From Acidobacteriota bacterium (GTDB lineage Bacteria; Acidobacteriota; Terriglobia; Terriglobales; Acidobacteriaceae): a stretch of DNA of 53,444 nucleotides. Numbering within the stretch: position 1 is the first letter of the stretch; each line of letters begins with the position of its first letter. The stretch is taken from contig JAJYFA010000006.1 of assembly GCA_021790995.1 (NCBI GenBank), forward strand, positions 1 through 53,444, in the 5' to 3' direction. The translations under genes were made by a program, and so were the position numbers. A model generated the notes under the pieces. The model ran no database searches and was not told the origin of the DNA. It was given only the letters and a program-made list of their open reading frames with translations. Positions 43,901 through 52,265 of the stretch are shown here, piece after piece.

Positions 43901-45097
43901 AGTGAAGGCTTTGCCGGATGCGCTCCAGCTCTGAGCGGCCCCATCGAGGCCCGCGGCGGAACGATCGTTGGTGAGGCCGGAAGGCACGGTCATCTGCGAG
44001 AGACCGGTGGATTGGTCGGTCGAGGACATGTACTGGTACGAGCCGAAGAAGAAGATCTTGTCCCTCTTGATAGGCCCGCCGAGGGTCGCGCCGGTAGTCC
44101 AGCGGTTCAGATAAGGATTCTGCAGAGATTGCGGGAAAGCGCCGATGCCTTGCTGCGCGAGCTGATACGCCTGATTGAAGAAATATGGATCGGCGTTCCA
44201 GGCATTGTTGGCGAAGTTTCCATAGGCCTGTCCGTGAAAGTTGTTGGTGCCGGACTGGGTGTTGACGTCGATCTGCGCGCCGGCAGTGGCGCCTTGCTGT
44301 GCGTCATACATTGAAGTGTTGACGCGGAGTTCGGTGACAGTGTCGGGCGGAGGAGAAGGCAGGCTGTTGCCGATCGATCCGTAGACCGATACGCCTTCGT
44401 TCGAGGCGCCGCCGATGGTCGAACCCTCACCGATGTTGAAGTTGTAGCGCTGTGAGGTGAGACCGCTGGAGGTCATGCCGTTGAAGATGTTGCTAACATC
44501 GACGCCGTTGACCTGCATGGTGTTCGATGTGGCGCGCTGGCCGTTGGCGTCAATATTCTGATTGCCGAGACCGGAGTTGGTGTTTAGCCCGCTGAGCAGT
44601 TCCGCGCTGGCGCCCTGCGTGAGAACGGCAAGCTGGGTAAAGCTGCCGGTGGCGAGAGGCGTAGCTGCGATCTGCTGAGAATCCATCGTCGAGCCGACGG
44701 TGGCGTCGGTGGCATCGATCATTGGGTTGGCGACCACTTCGACGGTTTCAGTGTGTTCGCCGATCTTCAACGCCGCATTGACCGTGGTGGCCTGTGCCTC
44801 GCGGACAAAGATGCCTCTGAGGGACATCGTCTGGAAGCCTTTATGGCTGACAGAAACCACATAGGTTCCGACCGGCAAATTGAAGATCTGATAGAAACCT
44901 GTCTTTTGCGTCGTGGTGGTTCTGGTGACGTTGATGGCGGTGTTGGTAGCCGTGACAGTAGCGTCGGGAATCATCGCGCCCGAGGTATCGGTGATCGTGC
45001 CATTCAACGATCCGAGAGTCTGTTGCGCGAGTAGAAGATCCCCAGCGAAAAGCACGACGCAACCGATGGCGCACATGCAAATCCGGCGGAATGTCAT
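40952..45097 (-). CDS. Oar-like TonB-dependent outer-membrane receptor, large
   Basis: A 1381-residue receptor, longer than the one at 36758 but with the same layout: signal peptide (CAIGCVVLFAGDLLLAQ), carboxypeptidase-regulatory-like domain (LNGTITDTSGAMIPDATV, GFYQIFNLPVGTYVVSV), plug with QRATSNTMQVNGVDVSNIF and a barrel ending in MGFHFTY with terminal aromatic. It contains Gln/Asn/Gly-rich extracellular loops. GGAGGACAGTT precedes the ATG. A 5' leader is shared with the other receptor, suggesting common control. No TonB box is obvious. The substrate is unknown; a glycan is likely from context. Confidence 0.9.
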   Translation of the reverse strand: MTFRRICMCAIGCVVLFAGDLLLAQQTLGSLNGTITDTSGAMIPDATVTATNTAINVTRTTTTQKTGFYQIFNLPVGTYVVSVSHKGFQTMSLRGIFVREAQATTVNAALKIGEHTETVEVVANPMIDATDATVGSTMDSQQIAATPLATGSFTQLAVLTQGASAELLSGLNTNSGLGNQNIDANGQRATSNTMQVNGVDVSNIFNGMTSSGLTSQRYNFNIGEGSTIGGASNEGVSVYGSIGNSLPSPPPDTVTELRVNTSMYDAQQGATAGAQIDVNTQSGTNNFHGQAYGNFANNAWNADPYFFNQAYQLAQQGIGAFPQSLQNPYLNRWTTGATLGGPIKRDKIFFFGSYQYMSSTDQSTGLSQMTVPSGLTNDRSAAGLDGAAQSWSASGKAFTGAIDPIAMALMNAKLPDGSYLIPSAQSGNSYAFGVPNVTLVGNSVMTAAQANANIDWQINGKDRLSTKYYYQNDPVTLPYGYSQTGGFPVTQRNGSQVAAIDNTIAINSHFNWEQRLGFFRQSGYGSYQQTLTNPGGPSNFGINGSTTIPSTAGSGPFFNGGLPGLNLQGFPSSELDAPSVHAGPFSAFADMGFYQNRLNPSTNLIFVKGNHTIFAGGGYSYTQLNIENNRGGIEQLKTSSFTNFLKGKVHGSNVLETIDPTTGKNNANRYYRTNEIDSYVQDKWQMKSNLTLTLGVRYDYHGGMTEKYGDMFNFDPSLYDVTSSTGGATPGATWTVKNAGFIIAGNNKQHPTQGVSNSTLTGRQWGISPRLGFAWSPFRNHSNLVIRGAGGMYYDRGEYLVYLSQPAGSGYGGPFGVTESAPLATYVTGQGTTLEDPIGAAFSSSGSPAYVAPSANPATINIALQNVLNALTGFPSTTDYHYQYGANCGGIQNQEGYYLCPTTLNFGTYARNNTLPYTINYSLDIQWQPTNNIALDIGYVGNRGRHAVVPVPFNAPGIATSTNPIWGQTSTYGLEVLNQNSMSDGYDYDPIAGEPWNTEDGGNTDFRAPFIGFSPSASSYKTAGVSAYDGLQVHLDKRFSHNYLLGASYTWSHALDEQSDLGLFFTGGNPKNLRNSYASSDFDRTHVFSAYFQVSVPNMAREHSLASQFVNDWSLNGTAILQSGEPYSLYEFYGAVGSIMFGNNPTLMNPIIGIKDPSHPKKAMTGNLGNVRGPGGSWYPTIDTSQLAINYLKPGIDGIPVSSGSDPQDIYETDFAPPQRNIFRQSAQEQLNLSLRKQFKIRDHYSLQYEFNIFNVTNTTSLDVPTDQGQIRQFNSCSNSAITAGNNCFNPQAFYVNYGQVVTSPNPADQQSALTNLDELPYSTGSGKNLTLPTYIPIGANGCMAQNALSAGCVNNVANFGSVSNTIGSNRMITMGFHFTY

Positions 45098-45180
45098 AAC
45101 TGTCCTCCAAAGTGACGGTTAGCGTTCAACAAAAAACTGCGCAATGATATGGCTGTGCTGCCCGTGCAATACTGCGGCAC
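45098..45180 (-). promoter_or_regulatory. Conserved 5' leader of the second Oar-like receptor
   Basis: The minus strand reads AACGCTAACCGTCA, CTTTGGAGGACAGTT and the ATG, closely matching the first receptor. Further upstream, at 45155-45180, a 7-bp stem with one G-T pair (GTGCTGC and GCGGCAC) encloses TGCAATACT, again parallel to the other leader. A run of T (CAGTTTTTTG) lies between the hairpin and the start. Confidence 0.5.
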
Positions 45181-45868
45181 TGGGGCTGGCGCGCCAAGTC
45201 TGATTGCGCGATCGCGCACTTCACGCCGGTCAGCAGAGCACGGGGCGCTGCGTTGAACCGGCATGTTGTGGTGTCTCCCAGTTGCCAACGTAGAGGAGTT
45301 CGATGAATGCGGCGTAAAACACGGTCCCTGCGTGCAGAAACACCGGGCTTGAGATGTGCGCCGGAATGGACCTTCTTATTCGTATTTTGAGACGGCAGAG
45401 CGATCGAATCGATCGCAGGAGGACGCCAAAGCTTTGTTTTCATGGCCCCACGCGAATCCGGGAGCCCTTTCAATGCGCACGCATGGCTACAGGCTGATGC
45501 GACAGCTTTGAGAGAGTCTTCTTCAATGACCGATTCAGCGATTTCTGCGTCTACGAGCATCACATCTCTCTTCGCCTTTACCTCGCAAAAGGTGCGAACT
45601 AAAAGCGCCCTGAACGAAAAACTCAGGGAGACAGTCCTGTTGGGAAGTAGCTATTCTAGGACAGTTTGATCTGTGATTCCAAGGGAGAAAACGGGAAGCG
45701 AGAGTAATTTTCAGTGCAAATCGGGGCTTTGCAGTAGCGTTCTTGTGGAAAAGAGGGGCGGAAAACGGTGTCAAGCCTCAGCGCGATTCAATCGAGCTGG
45801 CAACTGACCGATCCTGGCCTTGCTGGTTCCTGAACCTCGCCCCTCCGAACCCTGGCATCCAAACCATG
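45181..45868. other. Intergenic region upstream of the second Oar-like receptor
   Basis: No convincing gene is seen on either strand. The region should contain the receptor promoter. A 145-residue open frame on the minus strand (45126-45563) has no ribosome-binding site, an irregular composition and overlaps the leader, and was not accepted. Confidence 0.45.
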
Positions 45869-48370
45869 TCAATGGTGGCTTCCGGGCCCCCAGCGCAGAC
45901 GAAGACCCGCGCGCAGGGTGAAGGGAAGACTGGGATAGCCAATAGGCGCAATGTGCTGGTTGTTGAGCAGATTGTCCGCTTGCGCATAGATGTCCGCCCA
46001 GGACATTAACTGGAAGCTCCCGCCGAGGTCGAGCTTAGCGTAGCCAAAATCGAGATTGCGATTAGGCAGCAGAAGGCTGTTGCCGCCGGCTGCGTCCTCA
46101 CCTTCGAGATACGTTGAATCGTCGGAGCGGCTGGCGAAGGCAGCGTTGAAGACGCCGGTGATACGGCTGCCTGCGTAGGTGGCCGTGAAGTAGCCGGTGT
46201 GCGGTGCGCGACGGAACGGGCGCGCGCCTTCTAGCGGGGAATACGGACCGACGGGAATACCGTCGAAGGTCGGGATGGGGCCGAGCAATGCCTGGTCGTC
46301 GTTGGTGAAGGATCGTTGCACGACGGCGTCGAGATAGGTGTAGCCACCGCGAAGAAAGATGTTGGATCCGATTCCGCCTTCGACCGATGCTTCGACGCCC
46401 TGGGCGCGAAAGGCCTCGGAGTTGATGGTCAGCTCATAAGCGAAGTTCGCTTGCAGAACCTGTTCGAGCTGACTTTGTTCAGCCGCGGTGAGGTTGGGGA
46501 GCAGTTCGGGAACCAGGTCGAGGCCGACGTACTCAATCTCTCTGCCAAACTCGTTGTGAAAGTAGCTGGAGCGGAAGGTGATGTGCTGGCTCAGGAATGC
46601 CTGCTCGAAGCCACCCTCATAGGTGCGCATGGTCGGCGCAGCCAGAGGGCTGATGTGCAGTTGCTGGATCGTCTGCGGGCCGCCGCCCTGGGGATGATTC
46701 ATCAGGAAGGTATAAAGCGAATCGTCCTGATCGGTGAGCGTGGGCTCGCGGATCGCTTCTCCAAAATTGAAGAGAATGCGCGTGCCGCTGAAGGCGCCTG
46801 TGCGCGGACGCAGAATGTAGTAGTTGAGGCCGGCGCGGGGCGAGGCCTGAAAGCCGAAGAGCGAGTAATGCTCCAGGCTGCCGCCGAGTGTATAGAAGAA
46901 GCGATCTTTGAAGTCGCCATGCAGCGCGAGCGGAATGTAGGAATTGATGCGTTCGACCGGCGAATAGTAAGTGCTGCCTGGTTCTGCGCCGCGCTCGTCT
47001 TCGTATTGATAGCCGGCCAGTGCTCCGATGTGTTGTGTGAAGGAGATGTCGCCTTGATAGCCGATCTGGTCGCGATTCGAAACATACTGCACGGCGAACA
47101 ATGAGCAGTCGAGCACAGCCTGGCCCGTGGCGGAGTAGCCGTTGGCTCCAGTGATCGTGACCGTGTTGCCGAGCGTGCCTGGACCGAAGCAGTAGGGGGT
47201 GTCGTTTTGGTAGTTTCCTGAGAGCTTCCACAAGTTTACTTGTTCGCGTTTGCGGGTGAGACCATAGCGGATCGCGTTGTGGATGGCGGGCGTCATCTGG
47301 TTGTTGAGCGCCCCGGAGAAGTAGATGTTCTGATCTTTTTCGGTAGAGTTATCGGCGACGTGATAGAAGTCCCAGGCGTTGGGAACGCCGGTGGCGCTGA
47401 CGCCGTAGTGAAGCGTGGCTCGAAGCTGTGTGCTGCTGCTGAGCGCCCATCCGAGATTGGCCGCGGTTGTGGCTACGTGGTACTCGTCGTTGGGCAGATC
47501 GTTGGCGGTCTGGAGCCAACTAAAGGCGCCGAGGTAGTCAAGCTTGCGGCGGGCGCCGGCGACCTGGAGCTGTTCGCGCGAGGTGGAGAGACTGCCGGCG
47601 TCGCCTTCGAAGAGCAGAGAAGGGAAGCTGGTGGTGCCTCGCGGCGTAGTGAGACTGACAACGCTCGAGTCGGCGCCTGCGCCATAGAGGCTGGAGTCGG
47701 GGCCGCGATAGACCTCGGCGCTTTCGACCGCAGTGGTGGAAAGCGGGCCGAAATCGAACTGGCTGCCAAGGTCGCCTGCGTCAACGCCGTCGAATAGAAC
47801 CTTGTTGTCGTCGGAGGCGCCGCCACGGACGAAGAGCGAAGTTTGTGCGCCCAACTGCCCTGTCTGCACCACCTGAGCGCCGGGCATGAGGCGCAGGGCG
47901 CTCACAAGATCCGTGCGTAGCCCGAGATCGAGCGGTGAGAGCACCGTTGTGGCGGCGCTGGTTTCAGGCTGCGGTGTGGGTACGCCGGTGGCCGCGACGA
48001 CGATGGACTCACGCACCCAGGCCGGCTCCATCACCAGATTACGCTCGACGGAATCGAAGGAGCCGGCGTAGAAATCGGGCGTCTGCAACTGACGGAAGCT
48101 CTTGGCCGAGACGACGAGAAAAAATCTGCCGGCATTTCCGGCGCTGAGTTCGAAGCTGCCATCGGAGGCTGAGACCGCCGAAGCGACGACGGTTCCGTTG
48201 CTGACCAGCGAAACAACGGCGCCGGGTACTTTGGCGCCCGTGGCATCGGTGACGATGCCGCGGATCGACGCAGCCTGGCTTGCGGAGGCGAAAAGAAACA
48301 GGATGATGGCTGCAGCGGCGCTGCGGAGAACGCGCGTCAAAACAATGCGCAGGAAGTCGAGACTTGGCAT
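45869..48370 (-). CDS. TonB-dependent receptor under cobalamin riboswitch control (BtuB-like role)
   Basis: An 833-residue outer-membrane receptor. Signal peptide (AAAAIILFLFASASQA), then a carboxypeptidase-regulatory-like domain (IRGIVTDATGAKVPGAVVSL), then a plug (LFVRGGASDDNKVLFDGVDAGDLG, SSLYGAGADSSVVSLTTPRG) and a barrel. The C-terminus ends LRLRWGPGSHH, so the usual terminal aromatic is replaced by a short His-ended extension. AAGGAG lies 5' of the ATG at 48370, which directly follows the riboswitch. The riboswitch implies import of cobalamin or a precursor; sequence similarity to classical BtuB is limited to the plug and barrel class. Confidence 0.87.
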   Translation of the reverse strand: MPSLDFLRIVLTRVLRSAAAAIILFLFASASQAASIRGIVTDATGAKVPGAVVSLVSNGTVVASAVSASDGSFELSAGNAGRFFLVVSAKSFRQLQTPDFYAGSFDSVERNLVMEPAWVRESIVVAATGVPTPQPETSAATTVLSPLDLGLRTDLVSALRLMPGAQVVQTGQLGAQTSLFVRGGASDDNKVLFDGVDAGDLGSQFDFGPLSTTAVESAEVYRGPDSSLYGAGADSSVVSLTTPRGTTSFPSLLFEGDAGSLSTSREQLQVAGARRKLDYLGAFSWLQTANDLPNDEYHVATTAANLGWALSSSTQLRATLHYGVSATGVPNAWDFYHVADNSTEKDQNIYFSGALNNQMTPAIHNAIRYGLTRKREQVNLWKLSGNYQNDTPYCFGPGTLGNTVTITGANGYSATGQAVLDCSLFAVQYVSNRDQIGYQGDISFTQHIGALAGYQYEDERGAEPGSTYYSPVERINSYIPLALHGDFKDRFFYTLGGSLEHYSLFGFQASPRAGLNYYILRPRTGAFSGTRILFNFGEAIREPTLTDQDDSLYTFLMNHPQGGGPQTIQQLHISPLAAPTMRTYEGGFEQAFLSQHITFRSSYFHNEFGREIEYVGLDLVPELLPNLTAAEQSQLEQVLQANFAYELTINSEAFRAQGVEASVEGGIGSNIFLRGGYTYLDAVVQRSFTNDDQALLGPIPTFDGIPVGPYSPLEGARPFRRAPHTGYFTATYAGSRITGVFNAAFASRSDDSTYLEGEDAAGGNSLLLPNRNLDFGYAKLDLGGSFQLMSWADIYAQADNLLNNQHIAPIGYPSLPFTLRAGLRLRWGPGSHH

Positions 48371-48419
48371 GATAGCTCCTTCGTTCCCCTCGGAACGTGA
48401 AAGCAATGGCGTACGACCA

Positions 48420-48640
48420 AGGACCGGTCTCCTGACTTGCGCTAGCCGCCTTCCCGAAGCAGGACCGGGGTGGTCCAGTTCCAGTGGCTGAAAGGGCGGA
48501 TCCGCGATGAGCGAATGGCCCTGGCTGCTTTCCTTCCTCCCCGTCGCTACAAAAACGACGGAAAACGAGGCAGGCGCGCTTACAGTTGCGGGGCAGTGGC
48601 GGACTTTCACCGCCTTCCCGAACATCCTGGCGATTGCAGT
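48420..48640 (-). ncRNA. Cobalamin riboswitch
   Basis: The minus strand contains the conserved core: GGTGAAAGTCCGCCACTG, then CCCCGCAACTGTAAGC, later CGGGAAGGCGG and finally AGTCAGGAGACCGGTC, the B12 box end. A 6-bp hairpin (CGTTCC and GGAACG, 48382-48397) directly precedes AAGGAG at 48376-48381 and is a candidate expression platform that controls access to the ribosome-binding site. Boundaries are approximate. Confidence 0.93.
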
Positions 48641-48903
48641 GATGAGTAACGCAGCAGCACGGAGCTGCCACAACGACGTCATGGAATCAATTTCCATGAC
48701 ATGAATATTTATAGACGGAGCAGCGCATGAAGTCAAAATGCTTTTTTGTCTTTTGACTCCCCTAATTTGAATCAAAGGGACAATCCGTATGGTTCTTTTC
48801 ACGGAGGATGCTTGGTTGAAACACGGCGGGGACGCGCCGATGCGAGAAAGCACGAAGCGCAGGCTTTTCGCACGCCGGTGAAAGTTGAAAATTTGAGGGA
48901 AGA

Positions 48904-48980
48904 TGGTGACCCCGGGAAGATTCGAACTTCCGACACGCAGTTTAGGAAACTGCTGCTCTATCCACCTGAGCTACGGGGCC
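48904..48980 (-). tRNA. tRNA-Arg (anticodon CCU), CCA encoded
   Basis: The minus strand folds as a cloverleaf: acceptor GGCCCCG with CGGGGTC, D stem GCTC/GAGC, anticodon arm GCAGT-TTCCTAA-ACTGC giving anticodon CCT, T arm GGAAG-TTCGAAT-CTTCC. Discriminator A is followed by genomic CCA. It reads AGG codons. It sits between the riboswitch and a small open frame. Confidence 0.95.
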
Positions 48981-49102
48981 ACGATTCGATTCAACATCTT
49001 GTCCAGGCTGTCGTCGTTGCGATTGTCAATTTCCAATGCGCTGAATCCCGGATCATGAGGCACAACACTTCTCTCTGTATAGAGTACCATTTCCAAAGTC
49101 CC

Positions 49103-49240
49103 TCAGGCCAAACAACTTAACAGCTTAGAGGCGGAAGTCTTGATCTGGCTGGCATTGGCATCGACCACTGAGGTCTGATGCTGGACGAGCGCGTCTGGAG
49201 GCAGTATGACCGCGAAGACGAAGACAGCGAGGAATCTCAT
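49103..49240 (-). CDS. Short open frame with signal-peptide-like start
   Basis: A 45-residue frame begins with MRFLAVFVFAVILPPDA, a hydrophobic N-terminus, and has GAGGAGATGGA directly upstream of the ATG. It starts 55 bp after the stop of the FAD oxidoreductase gene on the same strand. It ends early and shows no domain. It is either a small exported peptide or the remnant of a longer gene. Confidence 0.35.
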   Translation of the reverse strand: MRFLAVFVFAVILPPDALVQHQTSVVDANASQIKTSASKLLSCLA

Positions 49241-49295
49241 TCCATCTCCTCAGGATGGCTTTGGTTAACCGGGCCATAGAGGCGCAGTTCGATTT

Positions 49296-50426
49296 TCAGC
49301 CGGCGACTGCCTGCGGAGCGACAGCGGCGTGTTGTGCGATCCGAGTCAGCCTTGCCGTAACGCGCATCACGCCGGGCCAGACCCTGAGGCAAAACGGCAA
49401 TACGGCACGCGCGAGAGGGTTGTTCAAGCCATTGGCAGCGACCACGGCGAGGCGCATCTGGGGCAGCATTACCGAACGTAGTCTTGGCTGAAAGACCGGC
49501 GCCGGCTCGGCGGCAAGATAGGCAGCGGCAGCGCAGCGGGCAGTATACAGCGCGATGGAAATGCCATCGCCGGTGAAGGAGGGAATAACCGCTGCCTGAT
49601 CGCCGATGCAGTAGAGCCCATCCTCCGTTGTATGGCGAAGATACCCATAGGGGATGTGGGTGACGGTGATCGGCTTGGCGAGCAACGGGTCCGCGCCGGC
49701 AAGCCGCATCGCGAGGTGGGGACAGTCCTGTTGCATATTCGTAATGAGGCTTTTCCAGCTCAGACCGGCCTTTGCGAAATACCGCCGCTGCACTACACAG
49801 CAGAAATTCGTAATGCCGCCTTCCACGGGTTGAATACCGCCGTAGCCTCCTGAATAGAGGGTAAGCTCGGAGGCGCCCTTCAGGTCTGCGGTCTGCGCGG
49901 CAGTCAGCCGGTAATACATCTTGAAGGCGACCCACTGCTTCGGGTCATTCGGACGGGCGTGGCCACGGAGATCGTGCTTGCCCGTGGCAAGAAAGGCAGT
50001 TGGAGCTTGGCAGGTGGTACCGTCGTCGAGCGTAGCTTGCCAAAGGTTGGCGGTCGTACGCCTGAGTGACTGCACACCGCGACCGCGCTTCACAGAGACC
50101 CCCACGGCAATGGCCTCGGCGATAAGCGCTGTATCAAGCGTCTTGCGCGTGAGCGAGGCAGCAGGAAATGGCAGTGGAGCCTCGGCCGCGCGCCTGGCAG
50201 CGGCGAGGCGAACATGGTCGATAGGCACAGCGCCAAGCGAGGCCACGTCGATGCCGAGAGCGCTCAGGTCATCGAGGGCCTCACCGCTCAGAAATTCTCC
50301 ACAGACTTTATGGCGCGGAGTGGGCTCCCGCTCGATCAGCGTGACTGTTCGTCCGCTGCGGGCAAGTGAGATCGCGGCTGCGCAACCCGCCACTCCACCT
50401 CCAACGATCAGGACTTCGTCTTGCAA
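49296..50426 (-). CDS. FAD-dependent oxidoreductase, geranylgeranyl-reductase/PHBH-like
   Basis: A 376-residue flavoprotein. The Rossmann FAD-binding start is VLIVGGGVAGCAAAISLARSG, followed by LIEREPTPRHKVCGEFLSG, which is typical of geranylgeranyl-reductase-like and plant-type FAD oxidoreductases. The second FAD motif is YCIGDQAAVIPSFTGDGISIALYTA. It lies near a methyltransferase and a type III polyketide synthase, as in bacterial lipid-quinone and alkylresorcinol clusters, where such flavoproteins oxidise the aromatic ring or reduce a chain. Here two genes lie in between, so the link is suggestive. Confidence 0.87.
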   Translation of the reverse strand: MQDEVLIVGGGVAGCAAAISLARSGRTVTLIEREPTPRHKVCGEFLSGEALDDLSALGIDVASLGAVPIDHVRLAAARRAAEAPLPFPAASLTRKTLDTALIAEAIAVGVSVKRGRGVQSLRRTTANLWQATLDDGTTCQAPTAFLATGKHDLRGHARPNDPKQWVAFKMYYRLTAAQTADLKGASELTLYSGGYGGIQPVEGGITNFCCVVQRRYFAKAGLSWKSLITNMQQDCPHLAMRLAGADPLLAKPITVTHIPYGYLRHTTEDGLYCIGDQAAVIPSFTGDGISIALYTARCAAAAYLAAEPAPVFQPRLRSVMLPQMRLAVVAANGLNNPLARAVLPFCLRVWPGVMRVTARLTRIAQHAAVAPQAVAG

Positions 50427-50600
50427 AGCATTGCTCCTAATTCACTGGATTTTCATCCAATTTGTGGATAGGTTCCATCTCTCTAGTAGACGTCTAAAAG
50501 ACAGTTTGGCAGATCATTCTGAACAAATCGTCATCTTTCGCCCAAGCAAGGAAAGTCCTTTGGGTACCGCAGAAAGCGAAACTTTGAAACGAGGCAATTG

Positions 50601-51377
50601 ATGGAGCGAAGCAACTTTGTTGCAACTGCCTTGCTGGCGATCCAATTGGGCGCGGCGGCGCAGGCAAAACAAATTCCAGTCAGACAGATCCAACGCCCGA
50701 TGCATCGGTCGATGGTGGTGCGCTCCGAGACGGGCAACGTCATCGCCCATTGCGAGTTTTCGCAGGCAGTGCAGGGCGATGAGGTAACAATGCGTCTGAC
50801 GTTTCGTTTTGCAAATGGGTCCATTGACGATGAGACGACAACGTATACGCAGCGGGGCACGTTTCGGTTAGTCCGTGATCGTCACATCCAGAAGGGGCCA
50901 TTTTTCACCAGGCCCTACGACTTCAGCGTCGAAACCACGAGCGGCCTGGCGACATTCCGCACGGCGGAGAATGGCAAAGTACAAGTCGAGAGCAAGCCTG
51001 TTGACTTGCCGTACGACCTGGCGAATGGGCTTGTTGGAACGCTGCTGCTGAATGTGCCGCAAAATACGCCGCCCTTTCGGGTGGGGATGCTGGCGCCGGT
51101 CGGTGGTGGGCGATTGATCCAAATTCGGATTTCGCCGGAGGGAGAGCGGTCGTTTTACCTCGCGGGTCAAGACCTTAAGGCAGAAGTGTTTCGCATCCAT
51201 CCTGAGTTGGGAGGCATTGTGGGCCTGATTGCGATGATTATTGGTGTGCAACCGAAAGATGTCATGGTATGGGTCAAGGAAGGTAAGCAGCCCGAGGTGG
51301 TCAGGATCGTCGGACAACTCGGTGGTTACGGACCCGTCGTCGATTCGGATCTGGAGGGAACCAGCTTCGCTAAATAG
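50601..51377 (+). CDS. Exported protein of unknown function
   Basis: A 258-residue protein with an N-terminal hydrophobic segment ending in AAAQA. The rest alternates beta-strand-like segments: MRLTFRFANGSIDDETTTYT, GPFFTRPYDFSVETTSG, VQVESKPVDLPYDLANGLVG, and near the C-terminus a hydrophobic stretch (GGIVGLIAMIIGVQ). No family is recognised. The start at 50601 follows GAGGCAATTG. It is the only plus-strand gene inside the polyketide cluster and interrupts it. Confidence 0.7.
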   Translation: MERSNFVATALLAIQLGAAAQAKQIPVRQIQRPMHRSMVVRSETGNVIAHCEFSQAVQGDEVTMRLTFRFANGSIDDETTTYTQRGTFRLVRDRHIQKGPFFTRPYDFSVETTSGLATFRTAENGKVQVESKPVDLPYDLANGLVGTLLLNVPQNTPPFRVGMLAPVGGGRLIQIRISPEGERSFYLAGQDLKAEVFRIHPELGGIVGLIAMIIGVQPKDVMVWVKEGKQPEVVRIVGQLGGYGPVVDSDLEGTSFAK

Positions 51378-51447
51378 GAGACTTTGGCGATCTACGTTTC
51401 AAGCACGAGATGTGTATCTCCCGTGCTCACGGCCATACCTGCAAATC

Positions 51448-52104
51448 TCACGGCCGTTTAGCTGACGATCCGGCACGGCGGGTTGTGAGCTCGCGCCAGT
51501 TGAGGCCAATGTCGATAATGAGCAGCGAGACAAGTGTAAAGGCGATGACGCCGACGGCGGAGAGGCTATCGCCAAGGTGGCTCCAATAGCGGGGCCATAG
51601 GTTGAGCACACGGCTGGAAACGAAGGTAAAGGTGACGGCGTAGGATCGGGCCATCCACTGGCGGTGCTGAACGATGTGACGATTGCGCGCGGTGATAAAT
51701 GCGGCTGTGGTACAAACCACCCAGGCGGTAGCCTGCATGGAGGTTCCAGGAAAGCCGGGACGGCCGCTGGCGAGAGCCACTCCGGTTGCGGCGCCGATGA
51801 AAACAGAGATGAGGTAGATTTTTCCGAGAACGCGATGGAGCATCAGGTGCCGTTCGCGGATCCGCGAGGAAAAATTGATTGGGCCAATCAGGAGAGCGAG
51901 CGCTCCGGCAAGCGTATGCGGAATGAGAAGATGGCGGTCTGCTATGACCTGCAGACGATAGGCATGGTACATCGGATAGTCGGTGATAAGGAGCAGCTCT
52001 GACGTAATAAAGACAAAGAGTGTGGTGAGACCGAGCGAGGCCCAGACAATGACCTTAAATCTGGACGCAGCGGATCTGGGCGTTAGCAGTGTAGATGATG
52101 GCAT
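51448..52104 (-). CDS. DUF2306-type integral membrane protein
   Basis: A 218-residue membrane protein with about six to seven hydrophobic helices. The signature region HTLAGALALLIGPINF, RERHLMLHRVLGKIYLISV and the later HRQWMARSYAVTFTFVSSRVL fit DUF2306, which has conserved His residues in membrane helices that may bind heme or metal. Function is unknown. It is on the same strand as the neighbouring methyltransferase (gap 161 bp). Confidence 0.78.
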   Translation of the reverse strand: MPSSTLLTPRSAASRFKVIVWASLGLTTLFVFITSELLLITDYPMYHAYRLQVIADRHLLIPHTLAGALALLIGPINFSSRIRERHLMLHRVLGKIYLISVFIGAATGVALASGRPGFPGTSMQATAWVVCTTAAFITARNRHIVQHRQWMARSYAVTFTFVSSRVLNLWPRYWSHLGDSLSAVGVIAFTLVSLLIIDIGLNWRELTTRRAGSSAKRP

Positions 52105-52265
52105 TCTTTGGCTTTCAAATGATTAGACGGGATGAGGTAAAACAATCTGTTCTTGCGCGTAAATTGCCAAACAAATGAAAACCGCGGCGTTACTATTCAC
52201 CAGGACAACCAGTTTGCGCCAGCCACACAGCCGATGCAGGCGCGCGCGAACGACAAGCGCCGGCA

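Noticed and set aside
36758-45097. SusC/SusD-type polysaccharide utilisation locus
   Set aside because: The receptors are of the Oar-like type and no SusD-like lipoprotein gene is present nearby.
45126-45563. 145-residue minus-strand open frame upstream of the second Oar-like receptor
   Set aside because: No ribosome-binding site, irregular composition, and overlap with the receptor's conserved leader.
48371-48853. N-terminal extension of the B12-regulated receptor
   Set aside because: It would translate the riboswitch; the ribosome-binding site and signal peptide place the start at 48370.
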